The notes: generated by a model not told the origin, from the sequence alone. A DNA stretch of 62,668 nt from Bradyrhizobium sp. Gha (GCF_900113735.1 NZ_FOQM01000041.1:1-62668), one strand, 5' to 3'; counted from the first letter of the stretch, positions 17,014 through 25,585 are shown. Translations and numbers: made by a program.

Positions 17014-17574
17014 ATGACTTCACTGCATCCCTCGATCGACAACGGCCTCAAACAAGGCACCGGCCACTTTGCCGGCGGCACGCTCGCCTGCAAATGCAGG
17101 GATCATCAGGTCAAGGTCGGGATCAAGGGCGACGTGGCGCACAACCACGCCTGCGGCTGCACCAAGTGCTGGAAGCCGCAGGGCGCGACCTTCTCGGTCG
17201 TCGCGGTCGTGCCGCGCCAGAACGTCACCGTGCTCGAGAACGGCGACAAGCTCCAGATCGTAGACGCGTCGGCGGTGATCCAGCGGCACGCCTGCAAGGC
17301 CTGCGGCACCCACATGTTCGGCCGCATCGAAAACAAGAACCATCCGTTCTATGGCCTCGATTTCGTCCATCCGGAGTTGTTCCAGGAGCAGGGCTCGCAA
17401 GCGCCGCAATTCGCCGCCTTCGTCTCCTCGGTGATCGAGTCGGGCGTGAAGCCAGAGCAGATGGCCGGCATCCGGTCGCGGCTGAAGGAGATCGGCCTGG
17501 AGCCTTATGACTGCCTGTCGCCGGCGCTGATGGATGCGATCGCGACCCACGTGGCGAGGGCCAAGGCTGCCTGA
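17014..17574 (+). CDS. gfa: Glutathione-dependent formaldehyde-activating enzyme family protein (Gfa)
   Basis: 186 residues. The zinc cysteines are Cys26 and Cys28 (CKC), Cys47, Cys49 and Cys52 (CGCTKC), and Cys94 with Cys97 (CKAC), as in the Gfa fold. Proteins of this group were described as speeding up condensation of formaldehyde with glutathione, though that catalytic claim has been questioned; a glutathione carrier role is the alternative. It follows the formaldehyde dehydrogenase by 34 bases with AGGAGG before the ATG, so it belongs to the same operon. Confidence 0.93.
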   Translation: MTSLHPSIDNGLKQGTGHFAGGTLACKCRDHQVKVGIKGDVAHNHACGCTKCWKPQGATFSVVAVVPRQNVTVLENGDKLQIVDASAVIQRHACKACGTHMFGRIENKNHPFYGLDFVHPELFQEQGSQAPQFAAFVSSVIESGVKPEQMAGIRSRLKEIGLEPYDCLSPALMDAIATHVARAKAA

Positions 17575-17594
17575 GCCGTCCCAAATGCCTGTCC

Positions 17595-17616
17595 CCTCGC
17601 CGGTCACCCGGCGAGG
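17595..17616 (+). terminator. Hairpin downstream of gfa
   Basis: CCTCGCCGG at 17595-17603 pairs with CCGGCGAGG at 17608-17616 around a 4-base loop. It lies 20 bases after the gfa stop and has no T-run. It may trim or stabilise the 3' end of the xoxF operon transcript. Confidence 0.55.
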
Positions 17617-18156
17617 TAGAGTTCGAACGATCTCGGCATATCGCCGCCTGTGCACGTTGCGTATGCGATCGCTTTCCGCTCCCTCAGTCCCGGTCTCTGA
17701 ATGACTGCGCAGTGCCGCCTCTTCCTCCTTGAAGTCAGCGTGCCCTTGCGATTCTCCCTCCCTCGACTGAGGACAACTGCTTCGTCCGCACAGTCCCTCT
17801 GGCGGACGAAGCTTTTTTCGTTGCATCGTCGCTTTTGACGTCACGCGACGAGTTGGCGCGCCCTGCTTTTGACAAACCCGGATGCAATCGGTTCACATTG
17901 AGAACACTCGGCTGTGAATGCCGATGTGGCTCGATCTCTGCTACCGTCTCGTCGTCACGATGCCGCGAGTTCAATCAATCAAGAACAAGACAAGAGGTAT
18001 CGAGCACATCCGGACATTGCGATTCGCTTTCCAGCCCCCTGCCGGGACCTGCTCGCGTGGGACGACGGGCTGGAGCACGGTCACATGACCCTACGGACAT
18101 TGCGCCGACCGAGATCGGCGATGTTGAAATCAGCAATCTTATGAAGGGCGACGATC
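17617..18156. other. Gene-free stretch: terminator plus promoter region of the molybdenum hydroxylase
   Basis: No gene supported. The first half ends in a rho-independent terminator (17779-17818). The remaining 330 bases should hold the promoter of the hydroxylase operon starting at 18157. A TTGACA-like box lies near 17867, but I see no matching -10 element. The short ORFs here are shadows. Confidence 0.5.
17779..17818 (+). terminator. Rho-independent terminator
   Basis: GCTTCGTCCGC at 17779-17789 pairs perfectly with GCGGACGAAGC at 17802-17812 around a 12-base loop, followed at once by six T residues (17813-17818). This is the clear end of the xoxF-xoxG-flhA-gfa transcript. Confidence 0.85.
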
Positions 18157-18609
18157 ATGATCAAGGTGAAGATCAACGGACAGGAACAGAGCTGGGACGG
18201 TGACCCGGATCTCCCGCTACTCTGGTTCCTCCGCGACGAAGCCGGCCTGACCGGCACGAAATTCGGCTGCGGCCAGGCTCTGTGCGGCGCCTGCACCGTC
18301 ATCGTCGACAAAGAGGCGGTGCGCTCCTGCATCACCTCGATCAACGACGTCGCCGGACGCGAGGTCACCACGATCGAGGGACTGCATCCGGATGGCGATC
18401 ATCCCGTGCAGAAGGCCTGGCGCCAGGTCAATGTCCCCCAATGCGGCTTCTGCCAGGCCGGCCAGATCATGCAGGCGGCTGCACTGCTGATGGAGAATCC
18501 CAAGCCGTCGCACGACCAGATTCGCGAGGCGATGTCAGGCAATATCTGCCGCTGCGGCTGCTACCAGCGCATCGAGAACGCCATCCATCTCGCGTCGATG
18601 GGGGTGTGA
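18157..18609 (+). CDS. Molybdenum hydroxylase small subunit, two [2Fe-2S] clusters (IorA-like)
   Basis: 150 residues. The ferredoxin-type cluster cysteines are in FGCGQALCGACTV plus RSC further on; the second cluster is in QCGFCQAG and NICRCGCY. This is the standard small subunit of xanthine-oxidase-family enzymes of the isoquinoline 1-oxidoreductase or aldehyde-oxidase type, carrying electrons from the molybdenum site. The large subunit follows after 1 base. No FAD subunit is nearby, which fits the two-subunit Ior/Aor class that passes electrons to a cytochrome or quinone. Confidence 0.93.
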   Translation: MIKVKINGQEQSWDGDPDLPLLWFLRDEAGLTGTKFGCGQALCGACTVIVDKEAVRSCITSINDVAGREVTTIEGLHPDGDHPVQKAWRQVNVPQCGFCQAGQIMQAAALLMENPKPSHDQIREAMSGNICRCGCYQRIENAIHLASMGV

Positions 18610-18610
18610 C

Positions 18611-20923
18611 ATGAATTTCATCGACAATCCCGGGAAGCTTCGCGGCTTCGAGAAGAATCTGAAGGTCGAGAAAATCTCACGCCGAAGCATCCTGAAGGGG
18701 CTCGGCATCACCGGTGGCTTCGTGCTCGCAGCGCCCGTGATGACGCGCCAGGCTTTTGCCTATGAGACCGGCGCCGGCGAGATGCCGCATGGCGTCGTGG
18801 TCGATCCGCGCGTCTTTGTGGCGGTCGCACCTGACGGCATCGTCACCATCCTCGCTCATCGCTCCGAGATGGGGACCGGCGTACGCACCAGCCTGCCGCT
18901 CATCGTCGCCGAGGAGATGGAGGCCGACTGGTCCAAGGTGAAGGTCGAGCAGGCCCACGGCGATGAGGTCAAGTACGGCAACCAGGACACTGACGGCTCG
19001 CGCAGCACGCGGCACTATCTGATCCCAATGCGCCAGATCGGCGCCTCGGCCCGCACCATGCTGGAGCAGGCCGCGGCAAAGCGCTGGAACGTGCCGGCGA
19101 CTGAAGTGAAGGCGGTCAATCACGAGATCGTCCATAGCGCGAGCGGACGCAAGCTCGGGTTCGGCGAACTCGCGGCCGACGCCGCCAAGGAATCGGTGCC
19201 AGCGATCGAAGGCCTCAAGCTGAAGGACCCCAAGGATTTCCGCTATCTCGGCAAGGGCCAGGTCAGCATCGTCGATCTGCACGACATCACCACCGGCAAA
19301 GCGCGCTACGGTGCCGACGTGCGCCTGCCCGGGATGAAATACGCCGTGATCGCGCGTCCGCCGGTGACCGGCGGCAAGCTCAGTTCGTTCGATCCGGACG
19401 CGGCACTGAAGGTGCCCGGCGTCGAGAAGGTGATGAAGGTTCAAGGCTGGCCGTGGCCGTCCAAATTCCAGCCGCTCGGCGGCGTCGCGGTGATTGCGCG
19501 CAACACCGGTGCTGCAATCAAGGGCCGCGACGCTCTGAAGCTGGTCTGGGACGATGGCGCCAACGGCAAATACGACTCGGTCGCCTATCGCAAGGAGCTC
19601 GAAGAGGCCGCCCGCAAGCCCGGCCTCGTCGTGCGCCAGGAGGGTGACGCCGATTCAGCGCTGAAGGCCGCCGACAAGGTCGTGATCGGCGAATATTATC
19701 TGCCCCACCTCGCCCATGTCAGCATGGAGCCGCCGGTCGCAGTCGCCGACGTCAAGGGCGACAAGGCCGAGATCTGGGCGCCGGTGCAAAGCCCCGGCGG
19801 CACCCGCGAGGACGTCGCCAAGACGCTCGGCATCCCCGAGGGCAACGTCACCGTCAATGTCACGCTGCTCGGCGGCGGTTTCGGCCGCAAGTCGAAATGC
19901 GACTTCGCGCTCGAGGCCGCGCTGCTGTCCAAGGAGCTCGGCGTGCCCGTGAAGGTGCAGTGGACGCGCGAGGACGATCTCCATCACGACTTCCTGCACA
20001 CGGTCTCGGTGGAACGGATCGAGGCAGGGCTCGACAAGGACGGCAAGGTGATCGCCTGGCGTCACCGTAGCGTGGCGCCGACCATCGCCTCGACCTTTGC
20101 GGCCGGTGCCAATCATGCGGCGCCATTCGAGCTCGGCATGGGCCTCGTCGACATGCCGTTCGAGATCGCCAACGTCTCCTGCGAGAACCCGGAAGCCGCC
20201 GCGTTCACCCGCATCGGCTGGTTCCGCTCGGTCTCGAACATCCCGCGCGCCTTCGCGGTGCAGTCGATGGTCGGCGAGATCGCGAACGCGACCGGCCGCG
20301 ACCAGAAGGAGACGCTGCTGGCGCTGATCGGCACGCCGCGCATCGTCAAGCCCAACGTCAAGGACCTCTGGAACTACGGCGAGCCCTATGGCAGCTACCC
20401 GATCGACACCGCGCGCCTGCGCAAGGTGGTCGAGCTGGTCGCCGAGAAGGGCGAATGGGGGCGGACGGTGCCGAAGGGCCACGGCCTCGGCATCGCCGTG
20501 CACCGCAGCTTCGTCAGCTATATCGCGACCATCGTCGAGGTCGCCGTTGACGAGAAGGGCAAGCTGACGGTGCCACGGGTCGACACCGCAATCGACTGCG
20601 GCACCTACGTCAACCCGGAGCGCATCGCCTCGCAGATCGAGGGTGCGGCGATCATGGGCCTGAGCCTCGCCAAATATGGCGAGGTCAGCTTCAAGGACGG
20701 CAAGGTGGAGCAGAAGAACTTTGACGACTTCCAGGTGGTCAGGATCGACGAGGCTCCGCTGGTGACGAATGTCTACATCGTACCACCCGCACCAGACACG
20801 CCGCCGAGCGGCGTCGGCGAACCCGGAGTGCCGCCGTTCGCACCGGCGCTGATGAACGCCATTTTCGCGGCGACCGGCAAGCGCATCCGTGCGCTGCCGA
20901 TCGGCAAGCAATTGGAGGCATAG
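18611..20923 (+). CDS. Molybdenum hydroxylase large subunit, Tat-exported (IorB / aldehyde-oxidase-like)
   Basis: 770 residues. A twin-arginine signal (SRRSILKGLGITGGFVLAAP) near residues 24-45 predicts export in folded form, carrying the small subunit along. Molybdopterin-binding landmarks include LLGGGFGRKSKCDF, and the probable catalytic glutamate is in SGVGEPGVPP near the end. The family hydroxylates N-heterocycles or oxidises aldehydes. Its place after the methanol and formaldehyde genes suggests aldehyde oxidation in the periplasm, but a heterocycle substrate is equally consistent with the sequence. Mo-cofactor chaperones of the XdhC type were not seen. Confidence 0.92.
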   Translation: MNFIDNPGKLRGFEKNLKVEKISRRSILKGLGITGGFVLAAPVMTRQAFAYETGAGEMPHGVVVDPRVFVAVAPDGIVTILAHRSEMGTGVRTSLPLIVAEEMEADWSKVKVEQAHGDEVKYGNQDTDGSRSTRHYLIPMRQIGASARTMLEQAAAKRWNVPATEVKAVNHEIVHSASGRKLGFGELAADAAKESVPAIEGLKLKDPKDFRYLGKGQVSIVDLHDITTGKARYGADVRLPGMKYAVIARPPVTGGKLSSFDPDAALKVPGVEKVMKVQGWPWPSKFQPLGGVAVIARNTGAAIKGRDALKLVWDDGANGKYDSVAYRKELEEAARKPGLVVRQEGDADSALKAADKVVIGEYYLPHLAHVSMEPPVAVADVKGDKAEIWAPVQSPGGTREDVAKTLGIPEGNVTVNVTLLGGGFGRKSKCDFALEAALLSKELGVPVKVQWTREDDLHHDFLHTVSVERIEAGLDKDGKVIAWRHRSVAPTIASTFAAGANHAAPFELGMGLVDMPFEIANVSCENPEAAAFTRIGWFRSVSNIPRAFAVQSMVGEIANATGRDQKETLLALIGTPRIVKPNVKDLWNYGEPYGSYPIDTARLRKVVELVAEKGEWGRTVPKGHGLGIAVHRSFVSYIATIVEVAVDEKGKLTVPRVDTAIDCGTYVNPERIASQIEGAAIMGLSLAKYGEVSFKDGKVEQKNFDDFQVVRIDEAPLVTNVYIVPPAPDTPPSGVGEPGVPPFAPALMNAIFAATGKRIRALPIGKQLEA

Positions 20924-20979
20924 AGGCGGAACATCCGTCGGCTTCGCGCCGTTTGCATCGATCTGACAGGAGCAGATCG

Positions 20980-21243
20980 ATGACCAATATCCCAAGGGCG
21001 CTCGCAGTCTCGTTGCTGTCGAGCGCCTTTCCTTTGACCACTGCAGCCGCGTTCGCCGAGAGCAGCAACACCACGCCGCCAACGACAGCGACGCGCCCCA
21101 CCGCACCGGACCAGCGTTCGCTTCCCAACGCCAGCGCCCCGCTCGCCTCGACCACCCAGACCACCGGGCAGAGCAGCACCGATCCGAAGGTTCGGGAGAT
21201 GAATCAGAAGGCAAAGGACAAGGTCGAGCGCGAGGGGAAGTAA
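20980..21243 (+). CDS. Small secreted Thr/Pro-rich protein
   Basis: 87 residues from ATG 20980, with AGGAG 7 bases upstream. The signal peptide ends in TAAAFAESS. The mature part is rich in Thr, Pro, Ser and Asn and ends with a charged helix, REMNQKAKDKVEREGK. I recognise no family. It is 56 bases after the hydroxylase large subunit and may ride on that transcript. Confidence 0.55.
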   Translation: MTNIPRALAVSLLSSAFPLTTAAAFAESSNTTPPTTATRPTAPDQRSLPNASAPLASTTQTTGQSSTDPKVREMNQKAKDKVEREGK

Positions 21244-21264
21244 GCGCCGATCGCACACGCAAGA

Positions 21265-21290
21265 TGCGGCGGACGTTGCCGCCCGCCGCA
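21265..21290 (+). terminator. Hairpin after the small secreted protein gene
   Basis: TGCGGCGG at 21265-21272 pairs with CCGCCGCA at 21283-21290 around 10 bases, followed by TTTGCC. It is a weak rho-independent terminator candidate for the hydroxylase operon. Confidence 0.5.
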
Positions 21291-21333
21291 TTTGCCCCCT
21301 GTCGCTCCGCGTCTCTCGATCCGCCTGCGGAGC

Positions 21334-21412
21334 TTATTTCTTCAGCGCGAACACCCAGATCACGCCGCCTTGCGGCACGTTGGAGTCGATGCCGATATTG
21401 CTGGTCGCGAGC
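21334..21412 (-). pseudogene. Relic of a PQQ dehydrogenase C-terminus
   Basis: The minus strand reads GLATSNIGIDSNVPQGG then VIWVFALKK and a TAA stop at 21334. This resembles the end of PQQ dehydrogenases; the complete one at 8444 ends VPPGGSLWVFAVKQ. No propeller repeats or start are found upstream in any frame, so only a tail remains. The upstream limit is uncertain; about 25 residues are convincing. Confidence 0.45.
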
Positions 21413-21739
21413 CCGTCCTGGATGCGCTGCGCGTCCAGGAGGATGAGGATGCAGCCTTGGTTGATGTGCGCGACATGCAGGACAGCAGGCGCTGGAACTC
21501 TGCCGAAATGAAGGCGAAGAATTGGCCCCGCGCGGCATCAATATGGCCTTACTCGCTTTGATTGAATGTAATTGCACGCATTCAAGCGCGTTTTTGCCAT
21601 TTCGACGTCATGACGCGCGACCGGCATGACGATTTTGCAGACCAAACCGATGATGCAGGAATTGGTGCGACGCGTTGCGGCGGCGTGACACAACCGGAAA
21701 GCGATTCAACTGCACGTTTTGCAGGCGGTTTTGCTGCCG

Positions 21740-22204
21740 TCAGGGCCTGAGCAGGTGGCGTGGCACGGCGATGCGGCCGGCAAGGCTGGCGGACGCCATT
21801 TCAAAGCTGTCGGCGATACGACGCGCCTTGTCGATAAAGAGCGCGGCTGCCGGCGGCGGGCAGACCTCGCGCGCGGTCTGTTCGAACAAATCGAGCCAGC
21901 GGTCGAAATGATCTCCGACCAGGCTGAGCGGCATATGTGCTCGCATCGGCGAGCCATGATAACGGCCGCTCATCAGCACGACCGACGACCAGAAGTCTTC
22001 GAGCTTGGCGAGATGTTCGTCCCAATTCTGCACGATCGCGAAAACAGGCCCGAGCAGGGCATCCTCGCGGACACGCCCGTAGAAGCGGGTGACGAGTTCC
22101 CCGATCATCTCCTCGGTAATCCCGGTGCGCTCGATCGCGTCCTGGGTCAGCAGGTTCCGCCGCGTCGCCGCCGCTTCGCGCTCGGCCTTCAGTCGATCTG
22201 ACAT
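21740..22204 (-). CDS. Group III truncated haemoglobin
   Basis: 154 residues from ATG 22204, which has AAGGA just upstream. The E-to-F region FYGRVREDALLGPVF near residues 41-55, followed by WDEHLAKLEDFWSSVVL and YHGSPMRAH (distal and proximal haem pocket), is characteristic of class III (P-type) truncated globins. These bind O2 or NO; in rhizobia and Campylobacter they are linked to microaerobic growth and nitrosative stress. The gene lies alone between a relic and the hydroxyacyl-CoA dehydrogenase, all on the minus strand. Confidence 0.9.
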   Translation of the reverse strand: MSDRLKAEREAAATRRNLLTQDAIERTGITEEMIGELVTRFYGRVREDALLGPVFAIVQNWDEHLAKLEDFWSSVVLMSGRYHGSPMRAHMPLSLVGDHFDRWLDLFEQTAREVCPPPAAALFIDKARRIADSFEMASASLAGRIAVPRHLLRP

Positions 22205-22339
22205 GTCCTTCGTTTTCCGTTCGTTGTTCCCGCGAACCGCCCGTTCGACATTGTCGGGCCAAAGCGCCGCGACATCTTTGTCCCGGCGCAAATAGCGGGA
22301 TTGAGCGGCGGGCACTGAAGTCCGCCGCCCGCGCCAGGA

Positions 22340-23191
22340 TCAGGCGCCGTAGCTGTAAAAGCCCTGCCCGGTCTTGCGGCCGAGATGGCCGGCATCGACC
22401 ATTTCCTTGAGCAAGGGGGCTGGACGATATTTAGGGTCGTTGAAGCCTTTATAAAAGACCTCCATCACCGAGAGCATGGTGTCGAGGCCCACGAGATCTG
22501 CCAGCGCCAGCGGCCCGATCGGATGGTTGCAGCCGAGCTTCATGCCGGCGTCGATTTCTTCCGCCGTCGCGATGCCCTCTTGGAGCGCGAAGATCGCCTC
22601 GTTGATCATCGGGCACAGGATGCGGTTGACGGCAAAGCCCGGGCTATTCTTGGCCGTGATCGCCACTTTGCCGACGCGCTGGGCGAAATCGAGCGCCTTG
22701 GCGTGGGTATCGTCCGAGGTTTGAAGGCCGCGGATGAGTTCCAGCAATTGCATCACCGGAACCGGATTGAAGAAGTGCATGCCGATGAAGCGATCGGGAC
22801 GATCGGTCGCAGCCGCAAGCTTGGTGATCGAGATCGACGAAGTGTTGGTCGCAACCAGGGTGCGTAGCGACAGCGTGGCGCAGAGATCCCTGAGGATCTT
22901 GACCTTGAGCTCCTCATTCTCCGTCGCGGCTTCGATGACGAGATCGCAATCGGACAGTTTGGCACGATCGGTCGTGCCGGTGATGCGCTTGAGCGTCGCG
23001 TCGCGATCGGCCGCCGACATCTTCTCTTTCTTGACCAGGCGCTCGAGGCTGCCGCCGACGGTTGAAATGCCGCGGTTCACAGCCGCATCGGAGATGTCGA
23101 CCATCACGACTGAAAGTCCGGCGGCAGCGCAGATCTGGGCGATGCCATTGCCCATGGTCCCTGCTCCGATGATGCCAACGGTATTGATCAT
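22340..23191 (-). CDS. 3-hydroxybutyryl-CoA dehydrogenase
   Basis: 283 residues, the usual length of HbdA/PaaH-type enzymes. The start MINTVGIIGAGTMGNGIAQI gives the NAD-binding Rossmann loop. The catalytic histidine region is FIGMHFFNPVPVMQLLEL, and GFAVNRILCPMINEAI begins the C-terminal dimer domain. It interconverts acetoacetyl-CoA and 3-hydroxybutyryl-CoA with NAD(P), serving fatty-acid oxidation or polyhydroxybutyrate turnover. The longer ORF upstream of 23191 is non-coding. No partner thiolase or crotonase is adjacent. Confidence 0.93.
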   Translation of the reverse strand: MINTVGIIGAGTMGNGIAQICAAAGLSVVMVDISDAAVNRGISTVGGSLERLVKKEKMSAADRDATLKRITGTTDRAKLSDCDLVIEAATENEELKVKILRDLCATLSLRTLVATNTSSISITKLAAATDRPDRFIGMHFFNPVPVMQLLELIRGLQTSDDTHAKALDFAQRVGKVAITAKNSPGFAVNRILCPMINEAIFALQEGIATAEEIDAGMKLGCNHPIGPLALADLVGLDTMLSVMEVFYKGFNDPKYRPAPLLKEMVDAGHLGRKTGQGFYSYGA

Positions 23192-23735
23192 GGAATGACG
23201 TCCTTCTCGTTGAGTGAGCCCGGCTTGAGCGGCGACGTGCCCGGTTTGACCTGAATTTCGATCCGCGGCCGCCCGTGCTGCGCCGCATCCAGGCTCTTCC
23301 TTAAAGCATCCGTGGAGAGAATAAAGTCGCCTCCCGGCCACAAAACGCATGATTCCGCGCTCTCGCGGCCTGACCGGTCCGAGTTTAGCGGCTCGTTCCG
23401 CCCTGGGGAATGCCGAGGGTGCAGGGGAGGCCGGGCGCCGGCTGGCACCCGCGGTTCGCTGTGCGTGTGTAGCGCAATAGGAAGCCGCACAGCGACGTAC
23501 AGGGCAACCAGGACATCCCGGCCTTCCCTGCGCGAGTGGTTTGACGGCTTCCCTCGTGCCGGGTGAGGTGATGAGACACACACGTCATTTCCGAATTTCG
23601 GCAAACAAGAATGTTTTTGCAGGCCGGGCTTGACACGCACTTCGGGTGTTTTGCCCGTCGGGTCGGCCAACATGGGGGTTGACGCGTCAGCCGCGAGAGG
23701 CGATCGATGATCTCCGATAATTGAAGGTGCTAGCG
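23192..23735. other. Gene-free stretch resembling a dispersed Bradyrhizobium sequence
   Basis: No gene is supported across 540 bases. A minus-strand reading frame contains KTPEVRVKPGLQKHSCLPKF followed by GNDVCVSSPHPARG. I recall these exact words from many 'hypothetical proteins' in rhizobial genomes, which suggests a widely dispersed non-coding element that gene callers mistake for protein. The frame also overlaps the promoter region of the dehydrogenase at 23191. Confidence 0.5.
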
Positions 23736-24107
23736 ATGGACGCAGTCATCTATCACAATCCCGAATGCGGCACGTCGCGCACCACGCTTGCGACGATCCG
23801 GAATGCCGGCATCGAGCCGCACGTGATTGAATATCTCAAGACGCCGCCGTCGCGGGCGCTGTTGCAACAGCTCATCGCCCGCATGGGGATTTCGGTACGC
23901 GAGGCGGTTCGCGAGAAGGCTGCACCCTATGCTGAGCTTGGGCTCGACGACCCTGCGCTGACTGACGATCAGCTGCTCGATGCGATGATGGCGCATCCGA
24001 TCCTGATCAACCGGCCGATCGTGGTCACGCCGAAAGGCGTTCGACTTTGCCGCCCCTCCGAACTCGTGCTCGACCTGTTGCCGTCGCAACCGCGTCAGGC
24101 CGGATGA
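23736..24107 (+). CDS. arsC: Arsenate reductase family protein (ArsC, glutaredoxin type)
   Basis: 123 residues from ATG 23736 with GAAGGTG upstream. It opens IYHNPECGTSRTTLATIRNA, with the catalytic cysteine at Cys11 as in E. coli-type ArsC. The segment ILINRPIVVTPKGVRLCRP carries the conserved arginines. It reduces arsenate using glutathione and glutaredoxin. No arsR, arsB or acr3 gene is adjacent, so a general role (YffB-like) cannot be excluded. The stop overlaps the tupB start by ATGA, an unusual coupling with a tungstate permease. Confidence 0.85.
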   Translation: MDAVIYHNPECGTSRTTLATIRNAGIEPHVIEYLKTPPSRALLQQLIARMGISVREAVREKAAPYAELGLDDPALTDDQLLDAMMAHPILINRPIVVTPKGVRLCRPSELVLDLLPSQPRQAG

Positions 24108-24802
24108 ACGACTTCGCACGAGCCCTCGTCGCCGCGTTCACGTTGATTGGCGAAGCCGATCCCGAACTGCTCGGCATCGTCGCCTTGTCGGTGCGGGTGA
24201 GCCTGACGGCCGGCATCGTCGCGCTGCTGATCGGGGCGCCGTTCGGCGCCCTGCTTGCGATCACCCGCTTTCGCGGGCGGCAGGTCATCATCGTGTTGAC
24301 CAACGCGCTGCTTGGGCTGCCGCCGGTCGTGGTCGGGCTTGCGCTCTATCTTCTGCTGTCGCGCTCCGGCCCGCTCGGCGCGGCTGGCCTGTTGTTCACG
24401 CCGACCGCCATGGTGATCGCACAGACGCTGCTGGCGACCCCGATCGTGGTCGCGCTGGTACATAGGCCGGCGAGCCTGCTGTGGGCCGAATACGGCGACC
24501 TCGCGCGGATCGACGGGCTGTCGACGCTGCGCAGCATCGGCCTGCTGTTTGCGCTCGGCCGCACCTCGTTGCTGACGGCCTTTCTCGCCGCCTTCGGACG
24601 CGCCATCGCCGAGGTCGGCGCCATCATCATCGTCGGCGGCAACATCAGCGGCTTCACCCGCACGATGACGACGGCCATTGCGCTCGAGACCAGCAAGGGC
24701 GATCTGCCGCTGGCGCTGGGGCTCGGGCTGATCCTGCTGGCGCTCAGCATCGCCGTCTCGACCGTCGCCTTCCTGCTAGTGGGACGCGTTGGGGAAAAAT
24801 AG
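24104..24802 (+). CDS. tupB: Tungstate ABC transporter permease TupB-like
   Basis: 232 residues from ATG 24104, which overlaps the arsC stop. About five to six membrane helices are visible. The segments LGLPPVVVGLALYLLLSRSG, EYGDLARIDG and FGRAIAEVGAIIIVGGNISG are typical of TupB-type oxyanion permeases. It would import tungstate, possibly molybdate, with TupA. The ATPase TupC normally sits next to it but is not found here. The 3' end overlaps the convergent tupA gene by 27 bases. Confidence 0.87.
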   Translation: MNDFARALVAAFTLIGEADPELLGIVALSVRVSLTAGIVALLIGAPFGALLAITRFRGRQVIIVLTNALLGLPPVVVGLALYLLLSRSGPLGAAGLLFTPTAMVIAQTLLATPIVVALVHRPASLLWAEYGDLARIDGLSTLRSIGLLFALGRTSLLTAFLAAFGRAIAEVGAIIIVGGNISGFTRTMTTAIALETSKGDLPLALGLGLILLALSIAVSTVAFLLVGRVGEK

Positions 24803-25585
24803 CTGCTCACCGCCGACCTTGTAGCCGGCGATCGCATCCTGCCCCTTCGGTGAGATCAGCCAGTCGATGAAGGCCTGCCCCTCCTTCGCCTTCACATTGG
24901 GATGCTTGTCCGGATTGACCAGCATGACACCGTACTGGTTGAACAACCGCTTGTCGCCCTCGGTCAGGATGACAAGCTCGCCTCGGTTCTTGAACGACAG
25001 CCAGGTGCCGCGGTCCGACAGCAGATAGGCTGATGACGCCGACGCCATGTTCAGCGCCGGGCCCATGCCCTGACCGATCTCGCGATACCAGCTGGCCTTG
25101 GCAGTCGCGATGTCGATGCCGGCGTCCTTCCACAGTCGCAACTCCGCGGCATGCGTCCCGGACTTGTCGCCGCGCGAGATAAACGGCGCCTTTGCCGCTG
25201 CGATCTTGCGCAGGGCATCGGCGACGTCCTTGTCGCCGGCGATTTTCGCGGGATCGCTCTTCGGGCCGACGATGATGAAATCATTGTACATGACGTTGAA
25301 CCGCTTCACGCCCTGCCCTTCGGACATGAACTTGTCTTCGGCGACCCTGTCATGGACGAACACCACGTCGGCATCGCCGCGCCGTCCGATGTCCAATGCC
25401 TGGCCGGTGCCGACCGCTACGATCTTCACCGCGATGCCCTCGGCCTCGGTGAACAGCGGCAGCAGATAGCCGAACAGGCCGGACTGTTCGGTCGACGTCG
25501 TCGATGCCACGGTGATGCTGCGGTCCTGCGCCATCACGCAAGTCGACCAGACCAGAACAGCTGCGATGGCGGCAAGCTTCTTCAT
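24776..25585 (-). CDS. tupA: Tungstate-binding periplasmic protein TupA-like
   Basis: 269 residues from ATG 25585 (MKKLAAIAAVLVWSTCVMAQ, signal peptide). The TupA hallmark STTSTEQSGLFGYLLP follows; canonical proteins have TTTSTxxSGL. The later segments FISRGDKSGTHAAEL and WYREIGQGMGPALNMAS form the oxyanion pocket. It captures tungstate for TupB. It runs towards tupB and overlaps it by 27 bases, so the two cannot share one transcript, unlike the usual tupABC operon. Confidence 0.9.
   Translation of the reverse strand: MKKLAAIAAVLVWSTCVMAQDRSITVASTTSTEQSGLFGYLLPLFTEAEGIAVKIVAVGTGQALDIGRRGDADVVFVHDRVAEDKFMSEGQGVKRFNVMYNDFIIVGPKSDPAKIAGDKDVADALRKIAAAKAPFISRGDKSGTHAAELRLWKDAGIDIATAKASWYREIGQGMGPALNMASASSAYLLSDRGTWLSFKNRGELVILTEGDKRLFNQYGVMLVNPDKHPNVKAKEGQAFIDWLISPKGQDAIAGYKVGGEQLFFPNASH

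Larger units (their letters stand above)
21244..21739. other. Stretch without an intact gene
   Basis: This holds a hairpin at 21265-21290 and a minus-strand relic of a quinoprotein C-terminus at 21334-21412. The rest has no clear coding signal. A weak inverted repeat, TTGAATG (21562-21568) with CATTCAA (21579-21585), lies near its centre. Confidence 0.5.

Noticed and set aside
17835..18203. Plus-strand ORFs before the molybdenum hydroxylase
   Set aside because: They overlap the promoter region and the real start at 18157 in another frame; no coding features.
19655..21577. 640-codon minus-strand ORF
   Set aside because: Mostly antisense to the molybdenum hydroxylase large subunit; composition is rich in Arg, Ala and Asp without domains.
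21562..21595. TTGAATG/CATTCAA inverted repeat followed by TTTTT as a terminator
   Set aside because: Only 7 AT-rich pairs, with 5 bases between stem and T-run; too weak to call.
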